Notes: a model not told the origin generated them from the sequence alone. A stretch of 64,000 nt of DNA from Ecdyonurus torrentis (GCA_949318235.1 OX439131.1:49043422-49107421), one strand, 5' to 3'. Counted from the first letter of the stretch, positions 43,513 through 54,785 are shown. A program made the numbers and translations.

Positions 43513-43777
43513 TTTCCATTAGGTAATGATCCACCTTCGTGTCAAGAAGCCTCGCTTTGCAAGAGACTATTATAGCCTGACCATAAGAAGGTAAGTGTTT
43601 TTATACATGGATCATAATATTGTGAGATATGAAGACAGGAAACCAAATAAACGATCCCTACAGCTTCACCTGGCTTCTAGAGGCGTCCGGAGTCTTATGC
43701 CTCTGGATTTTTCATTCTTTAACACGAAGTATGCCGTGAAAATAACACGCATACTTGGCAAGATTGTGAAGCCTTAA
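43513..43777 (+). CDS. possible two-exon coding fragment, unassigned
   Basis: After an acceptor-like tttttccattag (ending about 43521) the frame reads VMIHLRVKKPRFARDYYSLT, then IRR, to a strong donor AAG|gtaagt near 43591. A second frame, running to TAA at 43775-43777, reads EDRKPNKRSLQLHLASRGVR, then PLDFSFFNTKYAVKITRILG. Base composition is more balanced than the surroundings, as in coding DNA. The intron between the pieces would be very short or the pieces may be from a decayed transposon gene. Family not recognised. Confidence 0.3.
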
Positions 43778-43899
43778 ACCGGCTGCCATTCACACCTAGG
43801 AACATGTCCCACCTGCAAGTGTCATTAGCCACATTTTTGTATTTAAGTTTTTATTAGCACTCATTGGTAAGGGCAAAGGTCATTTTACCTACATTGGTA

Positions 43900-44345
43900 T
43901 AGGACGTTTATATTTAAAAAAAAAAAAAAAACTGAATCAATTAAAACACGATCCTAAATAATATCCCACTCAGATATAGGATGTCATAATGAATTCATTT
44001 ACACCTTCATTTTTTAAAAGTGAAGCCTCATTATGAATTCACCGTGAGCCGTTGAGACGCTCACATCATAATGAAGTTTCATTATGAAGTTCATTATGAA
44101 GAAGCAAATGAAGCAAAACCCCTCTAACAGCTTCATTTCACTGCCGCTTCATCTTTGCTGTAAAAATGAAGTGAGAAGTGAAGTTAAACTTTCGACGGCT
44201 TCACTTCACTTTCCGCTTCCTTTTCGCCGCGACCGTGAAGTTGAACTAAAAAAATCAGCTTCACTTTGCTTGATTATGAAGTGAAGCTAAAAAGGAAGCT
44301 TCACCTAGCTTCACCTAATGAAGCAGTTTTCCAACCTATAGGATT
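43900..44345. mobile_element. element built from GAAGTGAAGC/GCTTCACTTC words
   Basis: Between GGTATAGGACG (43899) and CCTATAGG (about 44335) the sequence is a dense array of TGAAGC, GCTTCA and CATTATGAAG in both orientations. No target duplication identified. Same design idea as E1, E2 and the GAGCTCG elements. Confidence 0.45.
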
Positions 44346-44389
44346 TTGTTTCATTCAAAATAATAACAATAAAAAAATGGTGTTAATCA

Positions 44390-44545
44390 CGGAGTCACGG
44401 AGTAACTATCAAACATTTTCGCGCTAAATAACAGTCGTGTGGCCGCCATCTTGAAGTAGGTGGAGTCAATTTCTATTGGTTAATACTGGCGCGTAAGTAG
44501 AAAAAAATTTAAATCACAAAAAGTAAATTTTACTGGCAATGTCCC
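44390..44545. repeat. dispersed repeat, second copy at 50627-50770
   Basis: ACTATCAAACATTTTCGCGC, CCGCCATCTTGAAGTAGG and GTCAATTTCTATTGGTTAAT occur in the same order in both copies, about 90 percent alike by eye. A GCGCTAAATA to GGCGCGTAAGTAG inverted feel suggests a small MITE. Confidence 0.6.
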
Positions 44546-44900
44546 TTTACCACGGAGGTCCCTTACATGTCTTCTGACTCCCTGTATAAATTTGTAGACA
44601 AACTTTTACACTGGCGTCGCTATTGGAAGCCAAAACTACTATATTACAAATACTGCTTTACAAAGGTTTGAGGTCTTGTTGTCACATGAGCGCAAGAATT
44701 CTGAGTGGTTATTTCTGTTTACGGCATACATTATATATCGTTTCTGGCCTTTAGACAGCCTATCAAACCTTATCATATAATAGTTCAAATTGCCACCATT
44801 CGTATCGCAATAAGTGTTCCCTATAGAGAGGGAAATTTAAAACAGTGTGTCTATAAAATCAGCCAAGAGTAGGAACACGTTAATTTGCTAGTTTCCTCCC

Positions 44901-45339
44901 TATAGGGTGGTTTCATTCATGTTAAAGTCGACGTCATAAGTGAGTACTAAATAACATTGGCCGGTATTGGAAAATAGCACATTTTCCCAGTTTAAAAATT
45001 CGCAATTTTTTTTTAGAGCATGGTGCTGTTAATAGGTTGAATTAGTACCTCAAGTATGCAAGAAAAATAATCATAACCATATAACGGTATAGGAAAATGG
45101 AACATTTTGCCAGTTTAAAAATACTTCGCAATATTTTTGAGAGCATTAAATTGATGTTGTTAACAGGTTGAATTATAGTATCTCAAGTATGCAAGAAAAA
45201 TAATAATGACCAAAAAATAGCTGATTTTCCAAAGAAAATAGCCAAAAACTACGTTTGCCCTATGCTGAGCAATGTTATTCATTGCTCAAGAAGAACATCG
45301 AAAAGCACTCAGAATGACGTCATGCGTACACACCCTATA
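44901..45339. mobile_element. MITE family M1 with internal duplication
   Basis: Starts TATAGGGTGGTTTCATTCAT, ends GACGTCATGCGTACACACCC then TATA. The part containing TTAATAGGTTGAATTAGTAC and CTCAAGTATGCAAGAAAAAT occurs twice in tandem (about 44990-45080 and 45105-45210), making this copy about 130 bp longer than the others. Confidence 0.75.
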
Positions 45340-45605
45340 TCCTTTGTACATTACATTAACTTCAAAACAATTATACTGTTTATGTATACCATTTACATTT
45401 GATGCCCTTATTATTAAAACTGCTAGCATACCATAAACCTGCAGTATTGATTTGTATACAAGTAATTAGGAGGGTGGAGCTTATTTTGTTGAACTAGCTA
45501 CTGAAGCTCTACTATATGGGACGTAATATATTTAAAAAAAAATTCTATAAATGCAGTAATTGGTCATGCAAGCGAGCTGGTATGGCCAAAAAGTGGTGAC
45601 TGGTG

Positions 45606-45609
45606 AGTA

Positions 45610-45653
<44 letters not shown>

Positions 45654-45930
45654 CGTCTTTATTCAAAAAAATGCAAGGAAAAACAATTTACAAATTTTTG
45701 AAAGGGCGAGGTTTAAGCCTGACAATATGTCTGGCCCACTCTTACACCTAAGAACTCGCAACTCTGTATATCCTTACCGAGTATATAGGTTCAAGCCACT
45801 GCTTGATGTGATTGTACCGATCAGCCTGCCTATAGAAGTTTCCACGGTTTCTTTAGGCTGTCAAGGCAAATGCCGGGCTGTGTACTTAGGGCATGTATAT
45901 GTATTTATTAAGTTTCTATAGTGTGGTATG
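45606..45930 (-). mobile_element. retroposon 3' end with (ATTT)n tail
   Basis: On the minus strand, sequence of balanced composition runs into TTTTTTGAATAAAGACGATT and then 12 ATTTA units (45606-45652). Poly-A-signal-like AATAAA plus a simple tail is typical of a LINE or SINE 3' end. Codons ETSIGRLIGTITSSSGLNLY then a stop may be the end of a LINE protein, unconfirmed. Confidence 0.45.
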
Positions 45931-46009
45931 ATATGTAAGTGACTCAAACATAATTATATATTAATTAATAATATGCCGGACAGAGATAGCAATTTGTTCT
46001 TTAACTTGC

Positions 46010-46359
46010 ATGGCATAGACCACATAAAACAACATGTGGTTTTTAATGAATAAACACGAAATGGGATCTTCAAAATTGATGACAATTTTTACCAGAATGT
46101 TAATGTAGCCCCACGAGAGAGCGTGAAAATACTGTAAAGTATGCAATTTACGTGACTATATTCATGTTTATGACGTCATAAACATGCAAAAATTAGTATA
46201 AAAATGTTGTGCGGGTTGCATAAATTGAATTTTCTTATACTACTACGGGGTGGTACTGTTGGGTTTTGAGACAAAAACTAATGCTATTTATGTATAAATC
46301 CCACCAAAAAGTGTTTTGTGATATAAATGCTTATGTTTTCTCTGGTCTATTGCTTTAAG
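46010..46359 (+). mobile_element. MITE family M2, complete copy
   Basis: Starts near GGCATAGACCACATAAAACA, includes AAATGGGATCTTCAAAATTG, CCCCACGAGAGAGCGTGAAA, a GTTTATGACGTCATAAACAT palindrome and GGTTGCATAAATTGAATTTT, and ends TTTTCTCTGGTCTATTGCTT then TAA. Terminal repeats are TTAAAG(C/G)(C/A)ATAGACCA. A TTAA target is suggested by the family. About 350 bp. Confidence 0.75.
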
Positions 46360-46429
46360 GTTTAAGGTCCATACGCAATTAGTAGTTAACTTTGATCCTT
46401 TAACTATAGGGTGCTGATTGACATATATA

Positions 46430-46828
46430 TTAAGGGGGTAGGTGACCGACTGATATCTCGCAAACTAGGGCGGTTGCGAATAATAATAATAACACGAAGT
46501 ACAGAAGAAATGTTACTTAAAAATTTAGTTATGTTATATATGTGAAAACACGATCAAATATTTAAGTTATTACACTTTAAAGATAACATGTAAATGTGGA
46601 AATTTAAATTTGAGCGGGAAATTTTAGTCAAATTAGAAACTTTTTTACAATTAAAAATATCATTAATTTTTTTTTTTTGGTATAAAAAAATATTTTTTAA
46701 ATTTACTTGATTTTATTTGAAATTATAGTGTTTGTTTTATTTGAATTAAATCATGCACAAAAAATTATTAAGTAAATATAGTTCTTCTTTTTGCTATTTC
46801 CGGTGCAAGTCGGTCCCCCACCGCCTTA
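46430..46828. mobile_element. MITE with TTAAGGGGGT ends
   Basis: TTAAGGGGGTAGGTGACCGA at the left is matched by the inverse GTCGGTCCCCCACCGCCTTA plus A at the right. TTAA at both ends suggests a piggyBac-like target. Interior is AT-rich and non-coding. Confidence 0.6.
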
Positions 46829-46890
46829 ACTTATTTTAAAAATTTCGGTGGTCCAAATTTGCCAATAATCGTGCCTGGCCTAAAAATTGT

Positions 46891-47203
46891 ATAGGGTGTG
46901 TGCGCATGACGTCATTCTGAGTGCTTTTCGATGCTCATCTTGAGTAATGAATAACATTGCTCAGTATAAGGCAAAGGTAGTTTTTGGCTATTTTCTTTGG
47001 AAATTAGTTATTTTTTTCGTTATTATTATTTTTCTTGCATACTTGCAGGTACTAATTCAACCTGTTAACAACATCAATGCTCTAAAAAAAATCGCGAAGT
47101 ATTTTTAAACTGGCAAAATGTGCCATTTTCCTATACCGGCCAATGCTATTTAGTACTCACTTAATTATGACGTCGACTTTAACATGAATGAAACCACCCT
47201 ATA
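46891..47203. mobile_element. MITE family M1, complete copy
   Basis: ATAGGGTGTGTGCGCATGAC at the left; ACGTCGACTTTAACATGAAT then GAAACCACCCTATA at the right. Confidence 0.8.
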
Positions 47204-47230
47204 TCCTAAGTCCTAAGTCATAAATATTAA

Positions 47231-47866
47231 ACAACGAGGTGTATTAAAAAAATTTGAGAAGCTCAACTTGATAGCAACCATTTCCATTTGTAGTCACTCC
47301 GATCATGTGAGTTCACACTACATTGGACAAACCCCTGGATCATTGACATGTATATGCAGTAACGATCCGTTATGAAAGACACTGGCCATTCAAGTATAGC
47401 ACATCTTTCACATAGTCTGCCTATAACTTTCAATGTGTCACGCACCATCGTGGGTACTGTGATACAGAGCTACTGAGGGTGTATAGAACATCAGACTACG
47501 TGGATCGTGATCATAGTCCTTGAGATATCTTACAACGTCAGTAACCAAGTTAAGGTCTTTGTAATACTTCTCATTAACATTCCGGGCAGAATGCTGTGTT
47601 TTTTTTACGTGCATTGGAGTTATTAATGAGAGGAACATATACCGAAAGTCTACCAGCAACTTGTTGTACTTCGTACTATGCTGCATTCAAATCTTTTCTC
47701 ATCATATGAAGGGACTTTAACGGTTGCAGGGTGCACACTAGCGGTGTGCAGAATCAAAGCCTGCCTTGCCTATTGACCGAGGTTCAATTTTTGTAGATTC
47801 TACTTTTCATTCACAACCAGACACTTCATATGCAAAGGTCATACGCTGAACTGTACTATAAAAGTA
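47231..47866. repeat. long direct repeat S, copy 1
   Basis: About 635 bp nearly identical to 50828-51467, from AAATTTGAGAAGCTCAACTT to CATATGCAAAGGTCAT(A/A)CGC. Open frames on either strand are shadows with non-coding flavour. The relationship continues beyond: 48177-48410 matches 51800-51903 plus 52255-52400. Confidence 0.85.
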
Positions 47867-47870
47867 TGTA

Positions 47871-48176
47871 TAGGGTGTATGCGGATGACGTCATATTTAT
47901 TGCGCTTGGAGGCCATACTGGAGTAGTGCATAACATTGCTCAGTATAGGACAAACTTCATTTAAGCCAAATTTCTTTGGGAAATTGTTAAATTTTTTGTT
48001 ATTGTTATTTTTTTCACATACTTGAGATACTAATTCAATATGTTTACAACATCAATGCTCTCAAAAATATTGCATAGGGTTTTTAAACTGACAAAATGAA
48101 TTTTTTTCCTATGTCACCCATGTTATTGAGTTATCCAACATGGCGTCGACTTTAACATGAATGCATAGACACTATA
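47871..48176. mobile_element. MITE family M1, complete copy inside repeat S
   Basis: TAGGGTGTATGCGGATGACG to CGACTTTAACATGAATGCAT then AGACACTATA. It separates two parts of repeat S that are collinear in the other copy. Confidence 0.8.
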
Positions 48177-48477
48177 AAAGACTAACTCACATATGAACGA
48201 GGCATGCCGCCTCTTGCTTATAAGACGTGTTACCAATGTTTATAGCATATAACTCAGTCAGTGATGAGCATACCATGTGAGATTCGAGTTAAAAATTAGA
48301 ATAATAAAAGATTTTCCTGAGTATATCTCTATCTGAATTAGTGGCTCAAAGGCATAACTGTCATTAAAATAAAGCAAAGTGTGTCTATATGGTTCGTTCT
48401 GTAACCTCATGGCGCGCCAGTATCGTCCACTTCTTTTATTGTCACTTAACTTACAAAGCTATACAGCTATATATATA
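48177..48477. repeat. continuation of repeat S, copy 1
   Basis: Shares ACGAGGCAT..GCCTCTTGC, AACTGTCATTA and TAAAGCAAAGTGTGTCTAT with 51800-51903 and 52255-52400. Confidence 0.55.
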
Positions 48478-48647
48478 ATGCGGAAAATAAAGAAAGTGGC
48501 TGGAAGAGGAAACCATGTGATGTGACGAACGGTAAAAGTGGGACTTAGCTCAGGCCTAGCTTGCTGCTGCCATCAACTTTTCTCCCACTTTTACCGTCAC
48601 GTGGTTTCCTCTTCTGGTCACTTCCTTTTCCGCATTTTGAGTAAACA
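48478..48647. mobile_element. MITE family M4, copy 1
   Basis: ATGCGGAAAATAAAGAAAGT ... to the inverse CACTTCCTTTTCCGCAT. Centre AGCTCAGGCCTAGCTTGCTG is shared with the copy at 50239-50403. Confidence 0.7.
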
Positions 48648-48689
48648 TAATTAAGCACTCACAGTCAGGGTTTATATAGAAACTAATTT

Positions 48690-49050
48690 ATGTTTAAAAA
48701 TCAATGTAACTTTTTTTATTTGAAATTTTTGATTTGCTTCGTTAGCTCGTTCTGTAAAGCACACACAAAAATTGGAGCCGGCTTCAAAAATGTTCTTTTG
48801 TTAAAAACAGCTGGATATGACGTCATTACCTGTTTACTACGTTTATACATATGGTACGTCGATCATTGTAAATTCTTCTTTTAGAACTTTGAACATGATA
48901 AGAATGAAAGAAACTCCACACAAAAAAAATTCCATGCTACTTCATGCGACTCAATTTTGTTGGCTCAAAAACAAGATCAACCAATGAATGTGTCGTATTT
49001 TGTTGGTCAGCCAATCACTGTTGTTGAGATTCACTTTACTTAACAGAACA
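48690..49050 (+). repeat. repeat family M7, copy 1
   Basis: GTTCTGTAAAGCACACACAA, GACGTCATTACCTGTTTACT, AACAAGATCAACCAATGAAT and GTCAGCCAATCACTG match, in reverse orientation, 58681-59350. One copy of the unit that is repeated four times there. The 48725-48840 part also corresponds to 52385-52470. Confidence 0.65.
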
Positions 49051-49466
49051 AGCTAAAAGTCAACTTTTTTTTTCTGATGTATAGTGCGTTTCACTTTTTT
49101 CATTTTTTTTTTTTTTTTTTTAGCTATTTAAAGGTCAAATAATTAGGTGCCCTTAACTCAGGCCTCTCTCTCTCTCTCTCCTTAAAAGGAGTATTGATAA
49201 ATGCGTATGAATGTCAATATCTTTCACATCAGCTCTTTTAAAATTCATGTTCGTAACTATTTTTTATTTGTCTGCCGAGTTTCAAAAGAAATAAAATCAA
49301 CTCGCATTAATAATCCATCCATTAAAATTCAATAACCTAATTGATAGGACAAAAAATAAGAGGAAATTAATGGAAGCAAAAGCAAATTTGCTTTCAAATA
49401 AAGATTTTTGTTCTTCACAATCGATTACATGTCCCCCAGATCAACGTTACTGTACCTAAATTGAAA

Positions 49467-49468
<2 letters not shown>
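49051..49468. other. AT-rich spacer
   Basis: A short CT run (49163-49180) and T runs only. Confidence 0.4.

Positions 49469-49553
<85 letters not shown>
49469..49553. repeat. (TA)n microsatellite
   Basis: About 42 TA units. Confidence 0.95.
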
Positions 49554-49554
<1 letters not shown>

Positions 49555-49720
49555 CTGGATTAAAAATTTTGTGACCCAAAAATCAAAGAAATTTGAACGA
49601 TTTTTAAATTTCCTTACTTTTGTAAATAAAAAAGTTAAAAATAATTATTATATTTTACTTTTAATTTATTTTGAAAAAAAAAAGTTTTTATTTTTTGTTA
49701 TTTAATTATTTATTTCTTAA

Positions 49721-50024
49721 TAAAGGGTGTGTGCATTCATGTTAAAATCGACGCCATGTTAGTTAACTCCATAACATGTGTGGCATATAGGACAATAAAT
49801 CATTTTGCCAGTAAAAAAACACCATGCAATATTTTTGAGAGCATTGCAGGTGCTGTAAATATGTTGAATTAGTATCTCATGTATGTAAGAAAAATAACAA
49901 TAACAAAAAAAGGAACCGATTTCCCAAAGAAAATGAAGTTTGATCTAAGCTGAGCAATGTTATTCACTACTCCAGTATGGCCTCCAAGCGCAATAAATAT
50001 GACATCATCCACATACGCCCTATA
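49721..50024. mobile_element. MITE family M1, complete copy, opposite orientation
   Basis: Begins TAAAGGGTGTGTGCATTCAT then GTTAAAATCGACGCCATG, ends TATGGCCTCCAAGCGCAATA then ACGCCCTATA. Confidence 0.8.
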
Positions 50025-50238
50025 AATTTATTTATTTTTTTGTCTCCACTTTATTTGCTTCCGGCCTTTAATTAATTAAGATTGTTTATTTTTTTCTCAC
50101 AAAATCCTTATTATAATTTCTAAAAATCTATACGTTATTAAAATTAATAATCCAAATTTATACTTGTAAAATACAAAATAATATTATAAAAATAATTACA
50201 ATAAAAAAAAAAGGTGCACTGAGTAACTGATTGTTTAT

Positions 50239-50403
50239 GTTTACTCAAAAAGCGGAAAAGGAAGTGCCTGAAAAGGAAACCACGTTATGATAAAGTGGGA
50301 GTTAGCTCAGGCCTAGCTTGCTGCTGGCACCAACTTTTCTCCCACTTTTACCGTCACGTGGTTTCCTTTTCCGGTCACTTCCTTTTCCGCACTTTGAGTA
50401 AAC
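50239..50403. mobile_element. MITE family M4, copy 2
   Basis: GTTTACTCAAAAAGCGGAAA at the left and the inverse TTCCGCACTTTGAGTAAAC at the right, with the same AGCTCAGGCCTAGCTTGCTG centre as copy 1. Confidence 0.75.
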
Positions 50404-50404
50404 A

Positions 50405-50615
50405 CACAGTAGATGATACAGTAGTCCATCTCTTATACTGAGAATGTCAGATCAATGCGCGCCATAATTCCGACTGGGTGAAGCGGGCTGAACTACACGC
50501 GTAACGTTACTTCAGTTCCTTTTAGTTCAGTCCGCTTCACCCAGTCGGAATTATGGCGCGTTTTTTGATCTGACATTCCCAGTATAGGAGATGAACTACT
50601 GTATCATCTACTGTG
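50405..50615. mobile_element. palindromic MITE M5 with 9-bp target duplication
   Basis: CACAGTAGATGATACAGTAG and its inverse CTACTGTATCATCTACTGTG form the ends. Flanks are GAGTAAACA on both sides (50396-50404, 50616-50624). Inner arms CATAATTCCGACTGGGTGAA and TTCACCCAGTCGGAATTATG are perfect inverses. A 9-bp duplication is usual for Mutator-like elements. It sits in the end of the M4 copy. Confidence 0.85.
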
Positions 50616-50626
50616 GAGTAAACATA

Positions 50627-50770
50627 AAGCAGTCACTATCAAATATTTTCGCGCTAAATAGCTGTTGTGTAACCGCCATCTTGAAGTAGGAGGAGTCAAT
50701 TTCTATTGGTTAATACTGGCGCGTAAATAGAACAAAATTTAAATCACAAAAAGTAAATTTTGCTGGTTTC
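50627..50770. repeat. dispersed repeat, see 44390-44545
   Basis: Second copy of the same segment, beginning ACTATCAAATATTTTCGCGC. Confidence 0.6.
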
Positions 50771-50827
50771 CCGCGCCCCTTATCCTTTATACATGACATT
50801 AACATTAAAACAAATATACTATTTATA

Positions 50828-51467
50828 TACAATAAACAACGTTGTGTATTTAAAAAATTTGAGAAGCTCAACTTGATAGCAACCATTTCCATTTGTAGTC
50901 ACTCCGATCATGTGAGTTCACACTACATTGGACAAACCCCTGGATCATTGACATATGTATATGCAGTAACGATCCGTTATGAAAGACACTGGCCATTCAA
51001 GTATAGCACATCTTTCACATAGTCTGCCTATAACTTTCAATGTGTCACGCACCATCGTGGGTACTGTGATACAGAGCTACTGAGGGTGTAGAACATCAGA
51101 CTACGTGGATCGTGTGATCATAGTCCTTGAGATATCTTACAACGTCAGTAACCCAAGTTAAGGTCTTTGTAATACTTCTCATTAACATTCCGGGCAGAAT
51201 GCTGTTTTTTTTTTTACGTGCATTGGAGTTATTAATGAGAGGAACATATACCGAAAGTCTATACCAGCAACTTGTTGTACTTCGTACTATGCTGCATTCA
51301 AATCTTTTCTCATCATATGAAGGGACTTTAACGGTTGCAGGGTGCACACTAGCGGTGTGCAGAATCAAAGCCTGCCTTGCCTATTGACCGAGCTTCAATT
51401 TTTGTAGATTCTACTTTTCATTCACAACCAGACACTTCATATGCAAAGGTCATAGGCTGAACTGTAT
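50828..51467. repeat. long direct repeat S, copy 2
   Basis: Near-identical to 47231-47866 with a few indels. The remainder of S here is broken by 51480-51800 and by an M2 MITE. Confidence 0.85.
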
Positions 51468-51479
51468 ACTATATAAAAG

Positions 51480-51799
51480 ATTAAGGCGGGAAATCAGCTA
51501 CTGTGGGATTTGACTAAAAAAATTTAAGACGGAAAAATCTGTAATTTTGCACAGTGATAGATTAGGATTAGGTATCTTCAAAAATGTAAAAATTTTAGGG
51601 GGTCACCATGCTAAATTTTTAATTATGATTTTTTAAAGTTTTAGTCCCATAAGAGCCCATGTTAATTTTAATAATTAATTTCTCTCTTATCTGATGGTCA
51701 CGGGTTCTGAAAATTTTATCATAGGTAGCTGTTACTGTTAACTTTCAAATGGCATCATAAAATTTCGAAGTTTTATTTTTAGATTTTGAGATACAAGCC
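51480..51799. other. insertion within repeat S copy 2, unassigned
   Basis: Begins TTAAGGCGGGAAATCAGCTA, a start similar to the 46430 MITE end. No inverted partner end or coding was recognised. Confidence 0.3.
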
Positions 51800-51903
51800 A
51801 TCTATATACAACCCTTAACTCACAACTGACGAGGCATATGCCTCTTGCGTATATGAGGTGTAACCATTAAGGTAGCAAAAACTCACTATAGTTACTTTTA
51901 GTG

Positions 51904-52254
51904 TTTAAGGCATAGACAACATAAAAACATTAACATATTTATATCACAAAACACTTGATGTGACTTACATAAATAACTTTAGTTTGTCTCAAAACCCATA
52001 CTATAGCACCGTAACAATGATCAGAAAAATTTTTATTTATGCAACCCGCAACCATTTCATTCTAATTTTTGCATGTTTCTGACGTCATAAACAGAAATAT
52101 TCACGCAAATTGCATACTTTACAGTTTTTTCACGCTTTTGCTTGTGGGGCCATATTTACATTATGGTAAAAATTATCAACAATTTTGTAAATCCTATTTT
52201 GTGTTTTATGATTAAAAAAAATGTGTGTGGTTTAATTTTTTCTATGCCTTTAAG
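51904..52254 (-). mobile_element. MITE family M2, complete copy inside repeat S
   Basis: TTAAGGCATAGACAACATAA to TTCTATGCCTTTAA, opposite orientation to 46010-46359. It separates two parts of S that are adjacent in copy 1. Confidence 0.75.
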
Positions 52255-52620
52255 ATTATTTGTGAGAGTTTAAAAATTAAAATAATAAAGTAATATTCTG
52301 AATATTCTGTCGAAATAAGTGACTGGAAGGTATAATTGTCATTACATAATAAAGCTAAGTGTGTCCATGCATGGTTTCGTTCTATAAACTACACACAAAA
52401 TTAAGCTGCAGAGTTGTTAGAATTTTTTCTTTGTTAAGAACATATGATCGTGACGTCACTATATACAACTTCACGACGTGTATTTGATGTTTACTTACGA
52501 TTTATTTAGAAAATAAAATTCTGTAGTATATACTTTATTTTTATAGATGAAAATTATCTTTATAATTTTTTGCACATATCAAAAAGTATAAAAAAATGCT
52601 TAATTTGAGGAAAAATTTAT

Positions 52621-52781
52621 CGTCGTGGTTCCGCTATAATGTCCGATGTCCATTTGACCTTGAAAAATATTTTTTGCTGCAAATGACCTGAAATGGGAAA
52701 ATCCAAAATTTGGGGTCGATCAGACGATTTTTATTTTTTCAAGGTCATTTGAACATCGGACATTATAGCGGAACCACGACG
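52621..52781. mobile_element. MITE family M3, copy 1
   Basis: 29-bp perfect inverted ends (CGTCGTGGTTCCGCTATAAT, then GTCCGATGT), 161 bp, flanked by TTAT on both sides (52617-52620, 52782-52785). The second copy is 60761-60923. Confidence 0.85.
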
Positions 52782-52789
52782 TTATGTAT

Positions 52790-53868
52790 TTTGCTTGTAT
52801 AAGAATTTGAGTTCCCAAAAAAATGAGAAAATGCCTCATGTCATTTAGATACTCTCGTCAGGCATGTACCGAGTTACAAGACGAGCCGTGTCTCAACAAT
52901 CGAGCATTTATTGAGTCGTGTAAATTTGACTCACTAATTAGTCGACCATATATATGACTAAAGCATACACGGCTTCACCTACAAGCAAGATCAGTGATTT
53001 TTTTCCATTGTTATAAAAAAAAACGGTAAAAACGTCAAAATTCCATGTGTTGTTATGGAAAAAGATTCCTAGAAATATTTTCGTTGTTGATCCGTTGCTA
53101 AGATTTTTTCTTATGGGTCTATCTGGCTTGCAGTAGGAACGACCGTTAATATAGTTTTTGCTTTTTATAGACCAGTTGTACTCATATTTAAGAGCCACCA
53201 TTTTGCTGGTTATAAATACATAGGCCAGCATAGGAAAAACGTCATTTTTATTTTTTTAATAGCAAAGGACGCTTCAAACCTCAATCAAAGACTTATTTCT
53301 AGCTTCTAAGCTCGAAGAATATGAGAAAAATTTGTTCAGTTGAAATAAAGTCTTATTAAGTGAAAAAATTAGGAGAAATGATGTTTCCCCTATGCTGGAC
53401 AATATACATTAGGCACCACAAACATGGCGACAAAGCGCAAGGATGTGAAAGGGGTTTATATGACCAGACTTATGAGTCTGGAAATTTTTAGTGGGTGTTA
53501 CTTTAGTTGATAAGAGTTTAACAAAAACTGAGTAACCTATGAAGACAGAATACGTACATTTGAATGTTTTTGCAACATAGAACACAATATGGGTTCAAAG
53601 CCTACAGAGCCTTGCCTTGTAAGCCATATTAGTGTAAAGATCGCGCATACCACGATGTATATAAATAGTTACTCGCAAAGCCGGGCGGTAGATGTAAACG
53701 TGGCCACCCATAGGGTAGTATGTCCTTCACGCTTTCCACATGGAAATATCTACCGCTGACCTCTTAGTATTGTACTAAGTACTTGGTCTTCTACCTGGTT
53801 ATCTCTGCAAAAACACATTTCAAACTGTACAGATCTCATAGACAAAGATTATGTACGGTGAAATACTA
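52790..53868. other. mixed repeat debris
   Basis: 53160-53458 resembles a very diverged M1 copy (CAGCATAGGAAAA, CCTATGCTGGACAATAT, AACATGGCGACAAAGCGCAA). The rest is unassigned. Confidence 0.35.
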
Positions 53869-54119
53869 ATTAAAGGCATAGACATCATGAAAACATTAGC
53901 ATTTATATCACAAAACACATGCTGGGACTTACGCATAAATAACATTAATTGGACTCAAAACCCCACTGTAGCGCCTAAGCAGCGATCAAAAATTTTCGAT
54001 TTATGCAACCCGCACAATTTCATACTAGTTTTTGCCTGTTTCTGACGTCATAAACAGAAATATTCAAGTAAATTGCATACTTTACAAATTTTTTACGCTT
54101 TATCTCGTGGGGCCGCGTA
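53869..54119 (-). mobile_element. MITE family M2, truncated
   Basis: TTAAAGGCATAGACATCATG through GTTTCTGACGTCATAAACAG to CTCGTGGGGCCGCGTAC. It is cut by CAGCTCTGGCCAAAAGAGTT at 54120, which resembles a Tc1-type terminal repeat. Confidence 0.65.
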
Positions 54120-54283
54120 CAGCTCTGGCCAAAAGAGTTTGAGAACGTTGTGAAATGCAACCCGCAACACAAATCATGTAAACAAGCAAATTTCCTCTTT
54201 CCTGACTTTATCACTATTACGATTATTAATCATGGCAGCATGCAAGCAGACGTGCGTCTCTCTTGCTATATATATTATATTAT

Positions 54284-54499
54284 AAAACTACATCGACATG
54301 CTTACCCGTCGAAATGAACGTACTACATAGTTTACAATTTTTATGAAAAATGAACGATCTACACTTTACAAATTCCTAGTTCACCCGTATAGTTCTGCTG
54401 TCAAAATGTGTAGAAGTGACAAACGTAGATCGTTCATTTTAAGTGAAATTTGTAAAGTTGTTCGTTCACTTTGACGGGTAAACATCGATGTAACTATAT
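54284..54499. mobile_element. palindromic MITE
   Basis: ACTACATCGACATGCTTACC then CGTCGAAATGAACG on the left; the inverse TTCACTTTGACGGGTAAACA then TCGATGTAACTATATA on the right. Arms of about 100 bp. Confidence 0.65.
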
Positions 54500-54514
54500 A
54501 ACTTTAACAATAAC

Positions 54515-54785
54515 GTTAAAGGAATAGACCAGAGAAAAACATAAGTATTTATATCACAAAACATTTGATGGGATTTACATAAATAACATTAGTTTATTTC
54601 AAAACACAACAGTAGCCCCGTAGCAGTGATCAGAAAATTCGATTTATGCAACCCGCACAACATTTTCATATTAATTTTTACATGTTTCTGACGTCATAAA
54701 CATGAATTTTCACGCAAATTGCATGCTTTACAGTTTTTTCATGCTCTCTCGTGGGGCTACATTAACATTCTGGTAAAAATTGTCC
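54515..54785 (-). mobile_element. MITE family M2, 3'-truncated
   Basis: GTTAAAGGAATAGACCAGAG to CTCGTGGGGCTACATTAACA then AAAAATTGTC; the last 70 bp of the family consensus is missing. Confidence 0.7.

Noticed and set aside
51096..51387. Two opposing frames of 86-90 codons in repeat S
   Set aside because: They overlap each other on opposite strands, are disrupted in the near-identical copy at 47438-47760 and show no protein family pattern.
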